Of a stretch of 64,000 nt of DNA, positions 60,706 to 64,000 are shown piece by piece. A program made the translations under genes and the position numbers. Source of the DNA: Dendrolimus kikuchii (taxonomy: Eukaryota > Arthropoda > Insecta > Lepidoptera > Lasiocampidae). The stretch's first letter is position 1. Every line of letters starts with the position of its first letter. The stretch covers positions 8,637,763 to 8,701,762 of the forward strand of contig CM034397.1 of NCBI GenBank assembly GCA_019925095.2. The letters are read 5' to 3'. The notes beneath the pieces are model-generated. The model ran no database searches and was not told the DNA's origin. It worked only from the letters and a program-made list of their open reading frames with translations.

Positions 60706-60795
60706 TTCGCATACATACATATTGTTACGCCTGTTTCCCATTAGGGTAGGCAGAAACCACGGATCTCCGCCTGCTACGATTCTGACAAACACTTT
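60706..60795 (-). repeat. RTE-type LINE tail
   Basis: The minus strand encodes RRSVVSAYPNGKQA and a stop, followed by an ATATGTATGTATG tail. It is the end of the same broad LINE group as 49676-50095. Confidence 0.8.
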
Positions 60796-61249
60796 TCGCT
60801 TAATCGATTTTCATTATTCTTTTCATACATACACGCTTATTTAAACTGCTTTTTATTTGACCTTTCTTCAAACAAATGCAAGTAAAAGTAATCCAATATT
60901 TTAGTCTTTAATATTAATTTAGGTGGCAAATGTAACACATTGTCGTATAGCGATAACACAATCAATGCAAATAGCTTAAAAAAATATAAGTTAAGTACAC
61001 GTCGAAACACTTCCGTAGTGGCGTGTGATCAAAACAAAAGTGTTTAACCGAAAATGTATCTACTTATCTCCAAAATGAGTTCATATGAAAAATCAATTCA
61101 CATGTATCCATTATCAAATATCGAATTTATTCAAATATACATAGTTTCTGGATATAATAACTATGACATACATTGACAGATGAATTGACGAAACTATTGT
61201 AAGGGTCCCCATTTTTCCTTCTAGTTAAATAACCCTAAAATTTTATAGT
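60796..61249. other. AT-rich DNA, no gene seen
   Basis: No supported feature. Confidence 0.5.
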
Positions 61250-61690
61250 AAACTAGGATATGCCTGTGACTTCGCCCACGCTTGATTTGAAATTCCTGCA
61301 GGATTCCCGGGACAAAAAGTACCGCAGCATTTAAAAAAGAATCTAAGCTATGGTTTCAGTGAAAACTGTTTCGGAATAAGCTAATTTTTATGCACCCGAA
61401 CAACTACAAACCGCTCCCGGGGAAATTCCCATGGGATTCCCGGGAAAAAAATATCACACTTTTTATTACGTAAAATTTGCTATTGATCAGTAAAAAATCA
61501 CATGGGAATTAGATTTTTTTAAATCTGGCCACATTAAATCATTCCCAGAAAAATTCCCGTGAGATTCCCAGGATAAAAAGTAAGGGAGAGTGTAAGTGTA
61601 AGAATTAGCTGTTGATCGGCGAAAACCGGATCTAAATCGGTCCAGTAGTTTTTACGTGAATCCCGAACAAACAGACAAGAAATCGAAGAA
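61250..61690 (+). repeat. LINE-like 3'-end repeat with three internal ~130-bp units
   Basis: It opens ACTAGGATATGCCTGTGACT and ends CGGTCCAGTAGTTTTTACGTGAA then AACAAACAGACAAG. Inside, AAATTCC..G.GATTCCC.GG followed by an A-rich run occurs three times (near 61291, 61424 and 61552), 133 and 128 bp apart. The body is therefore a small tandem array. Confidence 0.7.
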
Positions 61691-63495
61691 AAAAAATGCA
61701 TCGTGTTCTCCAAAGTTTATATAGTGTAATTTCAGTGTTTTTTTTTATAGCTTTTTTTAATTGTTCAAAATTTTACATATTATAGACAACTCGAACTTCG
61801 TATTTCGGTTACTTTAATTTAATTCTTGTATTGATGAATAAATAGCATAATTTGGTTATTTACATAAAAAATACAATAGGATGAGATTTCAGCCGTTAAT
61901 CAATTTTCAAATGAATTCAAACAGAGAGCGGTGTACAACAATTGAAAGGCATGCCTACAGCGCCTCTCGAAATTTGCATTGGGGATGGACAATTTAAATT
62001 TACGATTTCCCATCCCCCCAGTGTTGCGACCCTCGCATTTTTTTAATTTTCAATTTTCATTTGCATTCCGGCAACTAGCTCCTGTCCAATTTTCTATAAC
62101 TACAATCGTCTAGACCATTGATATATGTAGGTATTTTATCTACAGATTTCGTATTTTCTTTGTAGATTTTTTTAAAGGTGAAACAATTAACAAGAACTAT
62201 AACAATCTTTAATGCTTTTCAACAAAATCCCAGTAAACGTTCAAGAGCTTTCGGTAAACAAGTTCAAAAAATTAGTACAGCAATGTTTGTGTGAGAAATT
62301 GTCATACGACGATTTTCTAGACGACCGCACCGAATGGTAATAATGCTACCAAGCACTTCCAGTAATTATTTGTAAAAATTACTTTGATAAACCTTGTATT
62401 AGTATTTAAATTACATTAAAAAAAGACTAATAATAATAAATATGAAATAAAGATATGTTTCGAGTTATGAGTTTGGTTGGCCACTTCTTCGCTTTTTGCA
62501 GTAACTAAAATTGCTTTGGAAGCAGTGGTAGACTCATTACTTTCAATAAGTAAGCTGTAAGATTCCATTTTGAAATAAATACATTCATTATAATTTTTGA
62601 AATAACTAGTAGATAAATATAACAGGTACAGTCTTTTAACCTGTTTCAATGATTAACATTCTCTTTACCTAAACTAATAAAATTTATTGTTCTCTGTCGT
62701 CTAGTAGTCTAATATTTTGCGTGCCTAGTTTATTGCAGGGACACTGACTCTTGACTTTGATTCTTATTTTTATTTTTTTATTTGCTCTGATCAGTGTGTC
62801 ACTGAGATTAACCTCAGAGTTGTTTATTATTATACGTAACCCCGGAAGCATGTTTTTAGCTAGAGAGTAGAAAATGTGTGTATTTACTGATATTGATTTA
62901 TCTACTATTGCTATATACAAAAACAAATCAGTCTTCACATAAGTGTGAATGAGAAAAATGGTATAATAAATATACATGTAGGTACACATTTCAAACGTTA
63001 GCATATGTTTAAATTAACAGGTCGAATTTAATAAAATGTATTATTAAAAGCGTAAAACTATTGCATTTAATCAAATCAGGTCTAAAAAAATTGATACAAC
63101 CAGGTTACCTTTCCACGTGAATTTACAATCTTCATTATTAAAATTAAAAAAACCGGTCCAAAACTTAAGACATCGCCAACAAACGCAACAAAAAATTAAT
63201 TAACAAAAAAGCTTTTACAATTCCTTTAAAAGAACACGATAATAAACATTTAAATTTCATAGAATACAAGTCATAATTGTAACACTATCTCATAGTTTGG
63301 ATTAAAATCTTTGAAGCACGTAACAAGCTTATGCTCTAGCCCGCAATTACAAAGTTCAGATAAAAATCTCCAAGCGAAACACGGTTCATGGAACATGTCT
63401 TTAAACTGACCGACGAGGAAATTAACTCTCACGTGCTCTTGATAATTTGATAACGTGTAAGCTTTGATTTATTTAAAACTGGTTGCTGGTCTGAG
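61691..63495. other. AT-rich DNA, no gene seen
   Basis: No supported gene. The minus frames at 62416-62649 and 62684-63004 have no recognisable motif. Confidence 0.5.
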
Positions 63496-63681
63496 TCACT
63501 TGCGGGCAATGCCGACATTCCCAGGCTCCTGGAGCGACTTCTTAGTAAACGCATCGCAGGTAAAATCATGTAAGAACACGGTTCTAAGACCTTTGACCGG
63601 CCTGGCTAGATCGTAGTCGTCCGGCTTTGCTTGCTTGGTCATTTGAAGGCCTGTCGACATAGCTTTAATGGTAGGTACCAA
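63496..63681 (-). CDS. Unrecognised small ORF with gene-like composition
   Basis: A 61-residue frame, MVPTIKAMSTGLQMTKQAKP then DDYDLARPVKGLRTVFLHDF and TCDAFTKKSLQEPGNVGIARK (hyphen-free reading of three consecutive parts). It is clearly richer in G+C and in balanced codons than the AT-rich flanks. A second in-frame ATG at residue 8 is another possible start. AATAAA lies about 23 nt after the stop (63473-63468). No domain, signal peptide or membrane segment was seen and I do not recognise the protein. It may be an exon, a retrocopy fragment or a transposon piece. Confidence 0.3.
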   Translation of the reverse strand: MVPTIKAMSTGLQMTKQAKPDDYDLARPVKGLRTVFLHDFTCDAFTKKSLQEPGNVGIARK

Positions 63682-64000
63682 TTAAGTAGTCGACGCGAGT
63701 TTTACACAAATAATAATACCGGTAAATAATTTTGGTTACAGCAACCGCTACTAATATACAGTGTAAACTTTATGTAACGTCACTTGATTTAACGACAAAC
63801 TCCCTGAAGCGTCGAAACCACTTGGCTTTGGTTGGTTTAGCTTTTCTTCCATACAATAATACACTCTACATAAAAAATTACACCCACTCTCAATAACGAC
63901 AATAATTAAGTAATAAAAAGTACCTTTTAAGTTGCCAGAATAAGTAAAAACTGCGCAGCTGTATACGTTCTTTTATCGCTTTACTATCCTAGCCCGTAAT
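63682..64000. other. AT-rich window end, no gene seen
   Basis: No supported feature. Confidence 0.5.

Overview
The window is a piece of an insect genome, most probably a lepidopteran. It is AT-rich and intron-dominated, and full of small nested transposable elements: RTE-type LINE tails, tRNA-derived SINEs, a hAT element and a Helitron. Its only clear host gene is the Hox gene Antennapedia (Antp) on the minus strand. The species cannot be named from the sequence. No bacterial-type features (operons, CRISPR, ribosome binding sites) are present.

Antp layout. The 5' coding exon (58853-59513, with a 5' UTR part to 59710) encodes the Antp N-terminus and the YPWM hexapeptide. A 26,132-bp intron (32721-58852) separates it from the homeobox exon (32470-32720). 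Joined in frame, the two give a 303-residue protein: YPWM at 213-216, a five-residue linker, homeodomain at 222-281 and a 22-residue tail. Upstream noncoding exons and promoters are not visible and probably lie beyond 64000. The 3' UTR and 3' flank extend left from 32469. No second homeobox was found.

Inside the intron, on the opposite strand, sits a nearly intact pogo-superfamily DNA transposon (best ends 54357-58572, TA target duplication). It has a 757-codon uninterrupted transposase with a psq/CENP-B-type DNA-binding N-terminus, a DD35D catalytic core and a C-terminal C4HC3 PHD finger. A possible short upstream coding exon is in frame. A repeated motif TA(A/G)CGCCCA clusters at both ends and resembles a transposase-binding array.

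Region by region. 1-5010: RTE LINE tails and nested SINE-like elements. 8333-11420: degenerate retroelement fragments, including a LINE insertion with an inverted 5' half and a perfect 12-bp target duplication. 13283-21456: scattered SINE and LINE fragments and AT microsatellites. 22400-35540: very AT-rich and almost free of recognisable repeats, surrounding the homeobox exon. 35545-41420: repeat cluster. 42361-50095: SINE, two GC-rich patches, a triple nest (LINE-like repeat, then hAT, then Helitron) and a decayed LINE. 50096-54354: repeat-poor. 54357-58572: pogo element. 58853-59710: Antp exon. 59711-64000: upstream Antp intron or flank with a LINE tail, a repeat with three ~130-bp units and one unexplained small ORF.
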